Position numbers and translations under genes: made by a program. Shown one piece after another: positions 1 through 5,427 of a stretch of DNA of 5,719 nucleotides (its first letter is position 1; every line of letters starts with the position of its first letter). The stretch is taken from contig KL571404.1 in assembly GCA_000715855.1 (NCBI GenBank), positions 5,352 through 11,070 of the forward strand. The letters run 5' to 3'. Under the pieces are notes generated by a model. The model was not told the DNA's origin. It searched no databases and worked only from the letters and a program-made list of their open reading frames with translations. This DNA is from Actinoplanes liguriensis. Its GTDB lineage: Bacteria; Actinomycetota; Actinomycetes; Mycobacteriales; Micromonosporaceae.

Positions 1-153
1 CCCGCCTCAACGGCAGAGCCAGACGCCCTGCCCCTCGTGGCGCACGACGTCATCGTTCAGCTGCCGGACACAGACCGACGAGTCGTCGCCCCGGCCCACC
101 TGGATCTGCATGGCGCCGACGCTACCGGCTCGCCGCGCAGTGACCTGTCTCGC

Positions 154-184
154 AAACCTTGCCTCTGACACCGATGTGAGGTTT
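154..184. promoter_or_regulatory. Inverted repeat, possible operator of the SDR gene
   Basis: AAACCT at 154-159 is matched exactly by its reverse complement AGGTTT at 179-184. A second, imperfect palindrome is nested inside: CTGACA at 165-170 against TGTGAG at 175-180, with 5 of 6 pairs. The repeat ends just before the proposed -10 box and start codon, which is where a dimeric repressor would block transcription. SDR genes of this kind are often controlled by TetR, MerR or HxlR-type regulators, but no regulator gene is visible in the window. The role is inferred from symmetry and position only. Confidence 0.35.
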
Positions 185-190
185 TACCGT
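185..190 (+). promoter_or_regulatory. Possible -10 box for a leaderless SDR transcript
   Basis: TACCGT fits the actinobacterial TANNNT -10 pattern and ends six bases before the ATG at 197. Transcription would then begin at or next to the start codon. No good -35 element is seen at the usual distance. The nearest purine-rich stretch (GTGAGG, 176-181) is 15 bases from the ATG, too far for a normal ribosome binding site, which favours a leaderless reading. Confidence 0.4.
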
Positions 191-196
191 AGCGGC

Positions 197-907
197 ATGC
201 AGATCAACGGCACAAAAGCACTCGTAACCGGCGCCAACCGCGGTCTCGGCAAGGCCTTCGCCGAAGCGCTCCTCGCTCGTGGCGCCACCACCGTGTACGC
301 CACGGCCCGCCGCCCCGACAGCATCGACATCCCCGGCGTCGTGCCACTGCGGCTGGACATCACCGATCCGGCGTCGATCGAGGCCGTGGCAGCCGAGGTG
401 GGCGAGCTCGACATCCTCATCAACAACGCGGGCATCTCCACCGACGCCCCGCTGCTCGGCGCCTCCACGGACAACATCCGTCGCGAGTTCGACACCAACT
501 TCTGGGGCACCCTCAACGTCACCCGCGCCTTCGCCCCCCGGCTCGCCGGCGGCGCCATCCTCAACGTCATCTCGGCGCTGAGCTGGTACGCCTTCGCCCC
601 CAGCAGCAACGGCTACGCCGCCTCCAAGGCCGCGATGTGGTCGCTCACCAACGGCATCCGGCTGGAGTTGGCCGACCAGAAGACCCAGGTCACCGCCCTG
701 GCCCTGGCGATCGCCGACACCGACATGATGGCCGGCTACGACATCCCGAAACTCCCGCCCCACGAGGTCATCAGCCAGGCCCTGGACGGCCTGGAGGCGG
801 GCAAGCTCGAAGTGATCGCGGACCGTCCCACCGCCAACGTCAAGGCGTCGCTGTCCAAAGACCCCGCCCTCTTCTACGCCGACATCGCCGGCGCCCTCTT
901 CAGCTGA
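197..907 (+). CDS. Short-chain dehydrogenase/reductase (SDR family oxidoreductase)
   Basis: This is a 236-residue classical SDR, a cytoplasmic NAD(P)-dependent oxidoreductase with a single Rossmann fold. The nucleotide-binding motif TGANRGLG is at residues 11-18, and Asp54 follows strand 3 (LRLDITD). The structural motif NNAG is at 76-79. The catalytic tetrad reads as Asn101, Ser126, Tyr140 and Lys144 (YAASK). Arg38-Arg39 after strand 2 suggests NADP(H) preference (inferred). The segment around 121-150 (NVISALSWYAF, then YAASKAAMWSLTNG) resembles the SDR_c7-type subgroup. The substrate cannot be read from the sequence. The frame is open upstream to an ATG at 110, but those 29 residues resemble no SDR N-terminus, whereas MQINGTKALVTGA starts exactly where the family starts. 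The length is normal and no lesion is seen. It converges on the permease gene, with a terminator hairpin between them. Confidence 0.93.
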   Translation: MQINGTKALVTGANRGLGKAFAEALLARGATTVYATARRPDSIDIPGVVPLRLDITDPASIEAVAAEVGELDILINNAGISTDAPLLGASTDNIRREFDTNFWGTLNVTRAFAPRLAGGAILNVISALSWYAFAPSSNGYAASKAAMWSLTNGIRLELADQKTQVTALALAIADTDMMAGYDIPKLPPHEVISQALDGLEAGKLEVIADRPTANVKASLSKDPALFYADIAGALFS

Positions 908-923
908 GAGCGACGCCGGCGAT

Positions 924-958
924 CGGGTCGTGGTCACGCCGGGTGTGACCACGACCCG
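924..958. terminator. Bidirectional terminator hairpin between convergent genes
   Basis: CGGGTCGTGGTCAC at 924-937 pairs perfectly with GTGACCACGACCCG at 945-958, giving a 14-bp stem and a 7-base loop. It begins 16 bases after the SDR stop codon and ends 16 bases before the permease stop codon, so it can serve both transcripts. There is no T-tract on either side, which is common for strong GC-rich actinobacterial terminators. The termination role is inferred from structure and position. Confidence 0.8.
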
Positions 959-974
959 CCGTTGCGGTCCTGAG

Positions 975-3437
975 CTAGTCGTGCGCGATCGCGCGCAGGA
1001 CGTTGAGCCGGGCGGCGCGCGCTGCCGGTGGCAGTGCGGCCAGCACGCCGGTGAGCACGGCCAAGCCGAGGTACACGCCGATCCGGTCCACGGGCACGAC
1101 CAGGTCGGTGACGCCCTGGCTCCGCAGGGCCCGGATCGTCGCCGCGCCCAGTCCGGCCCCGACCAGCACGCCCAGCAGAGCGCCGAAGATCGAGATCACG
1201 GTGGCTTCGGTGGCGGTCATGATCATGGTCCTGGCCCGGCTCAGGCCGACCGCCCGCAGCAGGCCGAGCTCGCGGGTGCGTTCCAGGACCGACAGCGCCA
1301 CGGTGTTGACGATGCCAAGGACAGCGATCACCACGGCGAAGGCCAGCAGCAGTTGCACCGTCCGCAGGAGCCGGTCGGCCTTGGCGTTCTGCTGAGCCGT
1401 GTATTCGCCCCGGTCGCTCACCCCCACCTCGGGACTGTCCGCGAGCAGCGCCGCCACCTGCCGCTTCGCCGCGGTCACGTCGGCCGTGGGCAGCAGGCGC
1501 ACGAAGGCCTGCGACGGCTGGGCGCTGCGGAAACCGGCCGCGGCGGAGGCCGGAAGCAGCCAGCCGTTGAGCAGGTCGGTGTCGGTGTAGATGCCGGCCA
1601 GGGTGTACTGCCGGGCCTCGCCGCGCGGGAGCCGGACGGTCACCCGATCGCCGACGTGCGGGCCGGCGGCGGTCACGTTGCGTTCGTCGACGAGGATCTG
1701 GTCGTCGGCGAGCGTGTCGATCCGGCCGGCGGCAGCGGTCAGGCCGAGCATGTCGCGCAGGGCGGGAACGTCGGTCACGGTCTCGACGTACGCTCGCTGC
1801 CCGTCGATGTCGGCACCGCCCTCGCCCAGGCCGGTGACCGCCTGCACGCCGGGCAGGGCAGCGATCCGGGTCAGGACCGCCCGGTCGAACCCGGCGCGAC
1901 CGGCCCCGTTGGCGTCGCCGCTGATCATCAGATCCGCCCGCACCCGTTCCGTGACGAGCCGCCCGACACTGCTCGTCGCGGAGACGAAAACGGTGGAGAT
2001 GCCCGCGAGCAGCGCGACGCCCACCATCAGGGCCGCGGCCGTCGCGGCCGTGCGTCGTGGGTTTCGCCGGGCGTTCCGCCTCCCGAGCCGTCCGGGCACC
2101 GACCAGGCGAACAACCAGCCGATGAGCCCCGCGGCCGGACGCGCCAGGGCGGGCGTGAGCATCGTGCTGCCGGCGAAGGCGACGCAGACCCCACCGAGCA
2201 GCAGCGCAGCGCTGTCACCGGCGTACCCGAAGCCGAGCAGGCCGGCGCCCGCGGCGGACACCAGGGCCGCGGCGACGGTGAGCCGGGTCAGCGGCCGCTC
2301 GGGCGCGTGCGTGTCGCGGAGAACGGCGATCGGCGCTACCCGGGCCGCGCGCAACGCCGGCATCAGCGCGGCGAAAACGGTGACCAGCAGCCCGACGGCG
2401 AAGGCGGCGGCGATCGCGCTGCCCGGAACGACCAGCGGCGCCCGGGCCACCAGCGCGCCCGTACCGATGCCCGCCGCGAGGCCCGCGCCCGCCCCGGCCA
2501 GGCCGACGAGCGCGGCTTCGGCGAGGACCGCGGCGACCAGCTGGCGGCGGGAGGCGCCGACCGCGCGCAGCAGCGCAAGCTCGCGGGTGCGCTGCGCGAT
2601 CAGCATCGAGAACGTGTTGAGGATCAGGAACGCGCCGACGAACAGGGCCACCGCGGCGAACCCGAGCAGGAGATTGTTGGTCAGGCTCAGCGAGCGGCCG
2701 CGCTCGGCGCTGTCGGCCACGCTCACCTGCTCCCCGGTCCGTACCCGGTAATCCGGGCCGAGGGCCGCGGCGATCCGCTGCCGCAACACCGGCGCGGACA
2801 CCCCGGCACGGGCGCCGACCGAGATCGACGAATAGGCACCCGGTGCGCCGAGCATGAGCCGCTGCGCGACCGGCTCGGTGAAGGCGACGACCTGCTGCTC
2901 GCGGTCGGGGTAGTCGAACACGCCGACGACCGTGAACGCGCGCCTGGGCAGCAGGGTCAGAACTCCGGCACGGTCGCCGACCTGCACACCGGCCGCCCGG
3001 GCGAGCGCCGCGCTGATCGCGATCTCGCCGTCGCCCCGCGGGGCGCGCCCCGTCCGCAGCCGCGCGGCCTGGCTCAACCCGGGCCAGCCGACGCCCAGAC
3101 GGGCCCGGTCCGGCGACGGCACGACCTTGCCCCCGGCGCCGATCAGCCGGGCGCCGTCGGCGGACACGACGCCCGTCACGGCGCCCACCCCGTCGACGCC
3201 CGCGATCCGGGTGGTCAGTGCGGCCGGCACTCCGGCGGCCGAGACGAGGTCGGCGGAGCTGACCGACACGTCGGTGCCGGCGTGCACCCGGCGCGCGATG
3301 TCGGCATAGGACCCGCCCAGGGTGGCGGTGAGCACCAGCGACCCGGCGACGAACATGACGCCGAGGGCCACCGCCACCCCGGCCAGCGCCAGCCTGCGCC
3401 AGCGGAACAGCGTCTCTTTGAAGATCATTCGCAGCAC
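975..3437 (-). CDS. ABC transporter permease with two MacB/FtsX modules
   Basis: This integral membrane permease is about 820 residues long, the usual size for actinobacterial two-module FtsX/MacB permeases that work with a separate ATPase in export or cell-envelope tasks. In order it shows an N-terminal membrane helix (about 16-39), a long extracytoplasmic MacB-like domain, FtsX module 1 (about 256-374, three helices), further helices at about 383-445 and 462-487, a second extracytoplasmic domain, and FtsX module 2 (about 694-816, three helices). Each module carries the same signature, RTRELALLRAVGASR near 283 and RTRELGLLRAVGLSR near 720, showing internal duplication. The transported substrate is unknown. 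Start: the frame is open to a GTG at 3467 (GAGG nine bases upstream). The GTG at 3437 (GAGG at 3446-3449, spacing 8) and the ATG at 3428 fit family N-termini better, and I chose 3437. No ATPase gene precedes it in the window, which is unusual for this family. Confidence 0.92.
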   Translation of the reverse strand: MLRMIFKETLFRWRRLALAGVAVALGVMFVAGSLVLTATLGGSYADIARRVHAGTDVSVSSADLVSAAGVPAALTTRIAGVDGVGAVTGVVSADGARLIGAGGKVVPSPDRARLGVGWPGLSQAARLRTGRAPRGDGEIAISAALARAAGVQVGDRAGVLTLLPRRAFTVVGVFDYPDREQQVVAFTEPVAQRLMLGAPGAYSSISVGARAGVSAPVLRQRIAAALGPDYRVRTGEQVSVADSAERGRSLSLTNNLLLGFAAVALFVGAFLILNTFSMLIAQRTRELALLRAVGASRRQLVAAVLAEAALVGLAGAGAGLAAGIGTGALVARAPLVVPGSAIAAAFAVGLLVTVFAALMPALRAARVAPIAVLRDTHAPERPLTRLTVAAALVSAAGAGLLGFGYAGDSAALLLGGVCVAFAGSTMLTPALARPAAGLIGWLFAWSVPGRLGRRNARRNPRRTAATAAALMVGVALLAGISTVFVSATSSVGRLVTERVRADLMISGDANGAGRAGFDRAVLTRIAALPGVQAVTGLGEGGADIDGQRAYVETVTDVPALRDMLGLTAAAGRIDTLADDQILVDERNVTAAGPHVGDRVTVRLPRGEARQYTLAGIYTDTDLLNGWLLPASAAAGFRSAQPSQAFVRLLPTADVTAAKRQVAALLADSPEVGVSDRGEYTAQQNAKADRLLRTVQLLLAFAVVIAVLGIVNTVALSVLERTRELGLLRAVGLSRARTMIMTATEATVISIFGALLGVLVGAGLGAATIRALRSQGVTDLVVPVDRIGVYLGLAVLTGVLAALPPAARAARLNVLRAIAHD

Positions 3438-3466
3438 CCGCTCATCCTCGCCGCCGAGCGCCGCCA

Positions 3467-3489
3467 CGTCGTCCGACCTCAGGACGACG
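3467..3489. promoter_or_regulatory. Perfect inverted repeat just upstream of the permease gene
   Basis: CGTCGTCC at 3467-3474 is exactly matched by GGACGACG at 3482-3489, an 8-bp arm on each side of a 7-base centre. It lies about 30 bases upstream of the preferred permease start. The 23-bp span suits a dimeric repressor, or it may fold as an mRNA leader hairpin. If the longest possible start (3467) were used, the repeat would abut the start codon. The function is inferred. Confidence 0.45.
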
Positions 3490-3494
3490 CCCGC

Positions 3495-3522
3495 TCCGGA
3501 AAGTTCTCGGGGTAATTCCGGA
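3495..3522. promoter_or_regulatory. Second inverted repeat upstream of the permease gene
   Basis: TCCGGAA at 3495-3501 is exactly matched by TTCCGGA at 3516-3522, with 14 bases between the arms. It sits six bases from the neighbouring 8-bp inverted repeat, so the two form a tandem pair in the permease leader. Spaced arms like these can be an operator or part of a folded leader. No clear -10 box could be placed with confidence on the minus strand here. Confidence 0.35.
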
Positions 3523-3633
3523 GACCACTCAGGGTCCGGCCGCCACGCTCGAGCCCGGAGCGGAGAACGGTCCTTGTAGGTCTTGAGCCGGGCCAGGTGA
3601 TGCTGGCTGCTGAGAGATCGCTTAGACCCGGCG

Positions 3634-3783
3634 CTACCTGGTGTAGCCGCACACGTCGTGTATCCAGTAGTCCAGATATCGCTCGGTAGCTACCCGGTCG
3701 GCGAGATGGAGCGCCGGCCACTCTCGTGCTGCGCGTTGCATTTCGGCCCTGGCATGCTGCCCTTCATCTGGCTCCAACTCCAC
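3634..3783 (-). CDS. Possible small protein of 49 residues, or C-terminal remnant
   Basis: A GTG at 3783-3781 opens 49 codons ending in TAG at 3636-3634. The product is rich in charged and aromatic residues and looks protein-like in its second half (AAREWPALHLADRVATERY, then LDYWIHDVCGYTR at the C-terminus). The antisense frames read poorly. There is no clear ribosome binding site, and the codon before the GTG is itself a stop, so this may be the surviving 3' end of a longer gene rather than an intact one. The family is not recognised. The YLDYWIHDV segment loosely recalls the N-terminal domain of tyrosine recombinases, but no catalytic residues follow. It is divergent from the HEAT-like gene. 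Confidence 0.3.
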   Translation of the reverse strand: MELEPDEGQHARAEMQRAAREWPALHLADRVATERYLDYWIHDVCGYTR

Positions 3784-3958
3784 CTACCGTTCAGCAGGTG
3801 GCCCGCTAACGCAACGACACAAACTCTCGCCGCGGCCACGTGGCTTCGGAAACGACCGAGCGATCGCCTCGACCTCACCGACAGAACCACCTGTAGAAGT
3901 GGCGGCGAGTTTGGTGCACTCGCCTGCACGTGCGGCAGACCCTGCGTACGAGATGTCT

Positions 3959-3962
3959 AGGA
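3959..3962 (+). promoter_or_regulatory. Ribosome binding site that decides the HEAT-like gene start
   Basis: AGGA ends eight bases before the ATG at 3971. Two alternative in-frame ATGs lie further upstream, at 3899 and 3953. Neither has a comparable purine-rich element at a proper distance, so this site favours the 3971 start. Confidence 0.55.
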
Positions 3963-3970
3963 TCCCTCTG

Positions 3971-4594
3971 ATGCGTCCGGAAAGTGTTCTCGAAGAGACC
4001 GACTGGCGGGCACTGGTGCATGCCTACGGGCTGACCTGGCCGGAGACCCCGCAGCTGTTGACCGGACTACTGACCGGTGACCGCGACGACGCGCGGCGGG
4101 CTCTCTCCCACCTGTGGGACGACCTATTCCACCAGGGCACCATCTACGAGGCGACCCCTGCAGCGGCCCTGTTCGTCGCCGCGGCACTCGTTGATCCGCG
4201 GGTTCGCGCTCAGCCTGAGCCCACCCGCGAATACGGTGAAGGGCCGCTGCCTGCCGCGCTGCTGCGCTGGTTGTCTGCGCTCGGCTACGCGATGGGTGTC
4301 CAGTGGCGAGAAACGTTCGGCGATGACCCCTTCGTCGAGACGATCGGCGGCCCGCTTCGCCCGATGCGGCCACGCCTCTATGCCGTCGTCACCACCTACC
4401 TCGACGATCCCGACCGATACGTGTGCGACGCCGCCCTTATTGCTGCCGTGAACCTGGCCTCTGCACCCGAACTCACTTCGCGCCGTGCCGCCCTGTCTGA
4501 CCGCGTTCGAGCCGCGATCGCCGCCGACCCGCATTGGCGTTACATCGAACCTGCCGTGCTCAACCTGCGTTACTGGGGTGAGCAGGACTTCTAG
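3971..4594 (+). CDS. HEAT-repeat-like helical protein of unknown function
   Basis: This is a 207-residue soluble, nearly all-helical protein with no signal peptide or membrane segment. The opening VLEETDWRALVHAYG, followed by a helix pair (about 26-48, TGDRDDARRALSHLWDDL) and the motif HQGTIYEATPAAALFVA (54-70), is the pattern of a family of actinobacterial proteins annotated as HEAT or PBS-lyase-type repeat proteins. Later helical units fall at about 93-108, 131-143, 147-163 and 170-184. Such solenoids are protein-binding scaffolds. Relatives often sit in accessory loci near toxin-immunity genes, but no toxin is visible here, so an immunity role is only a possibility. The start at 3971 is chosen because of AGGA eight bases upstream; longer starts at 3953 and 3899 are in frame. 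Codon use is less G/C-biased than in the permease and SDR, consistent with a more recently acquired gene. The frame is intact. Confidence 0.8.
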   Translation: MRPESVLEETDWRALVHAYGLTWPETPQLLTGLLTGDRDDARRALSHLWDDLFHQGTIYEATPAAALFVAAALVDPRVRAQPEPTREYGEGPLPAALLRWLSALGYAMGVQWRETFGDDPFVETIGGPLRPMRPRLYAVVTTYLDDPDRYVCDAALIAAVNLASAPELTSRRAALSDRVRAAIAADPHWRYIEPAVLNLRYWGEQDF

Positions 4595-4777
4595 CGGACG
4601 GAGCCCGCAGAGGAGCCCGCCTACAAGCCACAGCAAGGCACCTGCATCGCCCAACGCAGTCCGCTGATGTGATCCGCGAATTCGTTTGGCTTTACTGCGG
4701 CTCACGTGCGACGGCTCACTGATCTGCCGCTGACAACCCATGTCATACCCAGCGCGCGGGGTGACTTCGTACGGCCG
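4595..4777. other. Spacer after the HEAT-like gene; short direct repeat
   Basis: There is no gene here. GGAGCCCGC occurs at 4600-4608 and again at 4612-4620, just after the stop codon. AGCGGAC at 4593-4599 has a distant reverse complement at 4659-4665, too far apart to be a convincing terminator. A short plus-strand stretch near 4664-4696 translates as ADVIREFVWLY, faintly like the N-terminus of IS6-type transposases, but it is too short to call. Confidence 0.4.
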
Positions 4778-5087
4778 TCAGGCCGCCTGGGCAGTCTCGC
4801 CGGCCGACCGATCGTCGATGATCGATACCCGTGCATCACCGTGAAGATCCCGAAGGAATGAGAACTGGTCAACGGATCCGGTGACCCCGAGGCCGCGCCG
4901 CGCTGCGGAGTGGAAGTCATCGCGAGTCCGATCCAGTTCATGGACGGCAACACTCCACTGGTCTGCGTCCCATCGCTCGCGCAACGCCAGGCGCACGAGC
5001 ACCCCGGCGGCTTCCCGCCAGCGCGGTGACACCAGGTAATCGGTGAACGGGGCCGCATGGTGGGGCCGGCTGAGGGTTCTGGCTCAT
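4778..5087 (-). pseudogene. Frameshifted remnant of an unrecognised gene
   Basis: The minus frame ending at a stop codon at 4778-4780 is open back to a TGA at 5086-5084 and reads like real protein: APFTDYLVSPRWREAAGVLV, then LRERWDADQWSVAVHELDR, then DDFHSAARRGLGVTGSVDQF, ending GETAQAA. It has no good start: the only one is a GTG at 5032, inside the protein-like stretch and without a ribosome binding site. An ATG at 5087-5085, in a neighbouring frame, begins MSQNPQPAPP, a typical actinobacterial N-terminus. A one-base change near 5055-5065 would join it to the body to give a protein of about 100 residues. I therefore call a single-frameshift pseudogene. The alternative is a short intact gene from GTG 5032 (84 residues). 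The family is not recognised, and no signal or membrane segment is seen. It is divergent from the next gene, 44 bases away. Confidence 0.45.
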
Positions 5088-5118
5088 GAAGTGTGGAGGG
5101 CTCGTGGGCGTCAGCGCC

Positions 5119-5124
5119 TAGGAT
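5119..5124 (+). promoter_or_regulatory. -10 box TAGGAT of the small membrane protein gene
   Basis: TAGGAT matches the actinobacterial -10 consensus and ends seven bases before the GTG at 5132, so a transcript starting there would be leaderless. The same bases contain AGGA (5120-5123) at an eight-base spacing from the GTG, which could instead be a ribosome binding site on a longer transcript. No clear -35 element is visible 16-19 bases upstream. Both readings support the GTG at 5132 as the start. Confidence 0.6.
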
Positions 5125-5131
5125 CTACGAG

Positions 5132-5401
5132 GTGTCACTCATCGATCTTGACGCCCCGGTCCAGGTAGCTCCGAGCCGGGTTCTCCGGCGCAATAGCCGC
5201 TTGCTGCTCATGATCACGGCAGGGCTGGTCCTGTTCGGCCTTTCCGGAGAGCCCGACGGCTCGTTGGGATCGTTCGATGCTGTCACACCTTGTGATCAGG
5301 CGTTGTCTGCTGTTGGGGGCGTGGTTTCGCACCGCGCGCAAGCAGTCGTGCTGGATGGTGAGTCGGGTGAGATCCTGCAGACTGTCGATTGCCCGGCTTG
5401 A
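5132..5401 (+). CDS. Small membrane-anchored extracytoplasmic protein, probably truncated
   Basis: This is an 89-residue product with a short cytoplasmic N-terminus (MSLIDLDAP then a Pro/Arg stretch), one membrane helix at about 23-37 (LLLMITAGLVLFGL), and a short extracytoplasmic tail. The MSLIDLDAP-type start followed by basic residues and one helix recalls longer actinobacterial membrane-anchored PQQ-like or beta-propeller proteins. The tail AQAVVLDGESGEILQTVDC looks like one propeller strand set, with cysteines at 54 and 87. A full propeller would need several hundred residues, so this appears to be an N-terminus joined to a C-terminal piece by internal deletion (inference). The GTG at 5132 is chosen because of the -10 box and AGGA element; an ATG at 5093 is in frame but reads poorly. 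The stop lies about 13 bases before the probable insertion-sequence end. Confidence 0.6.
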   Translation: MSLIDLDAPVQVAPSRVLRRNSRLLLMITAGLVLFGLSGEPDGSLGSFDAVTPCDQALSAVGGVVSHRAQAVVLDGESGEILQTVDCPA

Positions 5402-5414
5402 CCGTACAGACAGT

Positions 5415-5424
5415 GGCTCCTCGC
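5415..5424. repeat. Possible terminal inverted repeat of the ISL3-type element
   Basis: GGCTCCTCGC resembles the GGCTCTTC-type termini I recall for ISL3-family elements such as those of Corynebacterium. It lies three bases outside the restored transposase stop codon. The eight bases before it (CAGACAGT, 5407-5414) would be the target duplication, since this family duplicates 8 bp. The other end is not identified in the window, so the call is tentative. Confidence 0.3.
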
Positions 5425-5427
5425 TGA

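Larger units (their letters stand above)
1..196. other. Leader region upstream of the SDR gene; no confident gene
   Basis: No gene can be supported here. The plus frame starting at base 1 is open to a TGA at 166-168 (55 codons without a recognisable motif), so the end of an upstream plus-strand gene is possible. On the minus strand, an ATG at 113-111 opens a 34-codon frame that ends at 7-9, also without a recognisable motif. Only one of the two could be real, and the window edge prevents a decision. The last 45 bases hold an inverted repeat and a possible -10 box, listed separately. Confidence 0.4.
3490..3970. other. Mostly non-coding or degenerate spacer between divergent genes
   Basis: No gene in this stretch is recognised on either strand. 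The permease frame stays open on the minus strand up to a TAG near 3690 but has no ATG or GTG start above 3467. Its translation (for example a stretch reading HLARLKTYKDRSPL) is not a permease N-terminus, and no Walker A, Walker B or ABC signature of the expected ATPase can be found. Base composition is less GC-rich than in the flanking permease. It contains an inverted repeat near the permease and one possible 49-codon ORF, both listed separately. Confidence 0.5.

Noticed and set aside
122..952. 276-codon open frame on the minus strand over the SDR gene
   Set aside because: It is antisense to a clear SDR with all catalytic residues. Its own translation is a low-complexity Gly/Val/Ala/Arg mixture.
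1591..2751. 386-codon plus-strand frame within the permease
   Set aside because: It is Ala/Arg/Ser/Pro low-complexity sequence opposite conserved FtsX domains. A shadow frame.
930..3515. 861-codon open frame on the plus strand
   Set aside because: It lies opposite the permease, is rich in Gln, His, Gly, Asp and Arg without any motif, and would start inside the terminator stem. It is the antisense shadow of a high-GC gene.
3437..3690. Upstream in-frame extension of the permease
   Set aside because: The frame is open but has no ATG or GTG above 3467. The translation does not look like a permease N-terminus and covers the palindromes; family members begin near the chosen start.
3658..3960. 100-codon plus-strand and 79-codon minus-strand frames in the spacer
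   Set aside because: Composition is unlike real proteins (many Cys, Trp, Arg and Ser without pattern), there is no ribosome binding site, and they overlap each other.
4124..4741. 205-codon minus-strand frame over the HEAT-like gene
   Set aside because: It is antisense to an intact gene with recognisable family motifs and a ribosome binding site.
4702..5058. 118-codon minus-strand frame beginning MRPRSPITW
   Set aside because: It lies in a different frame from the protein-like body (4778-5083), with Ser/Arg/Pro-rich low-complexity translation.
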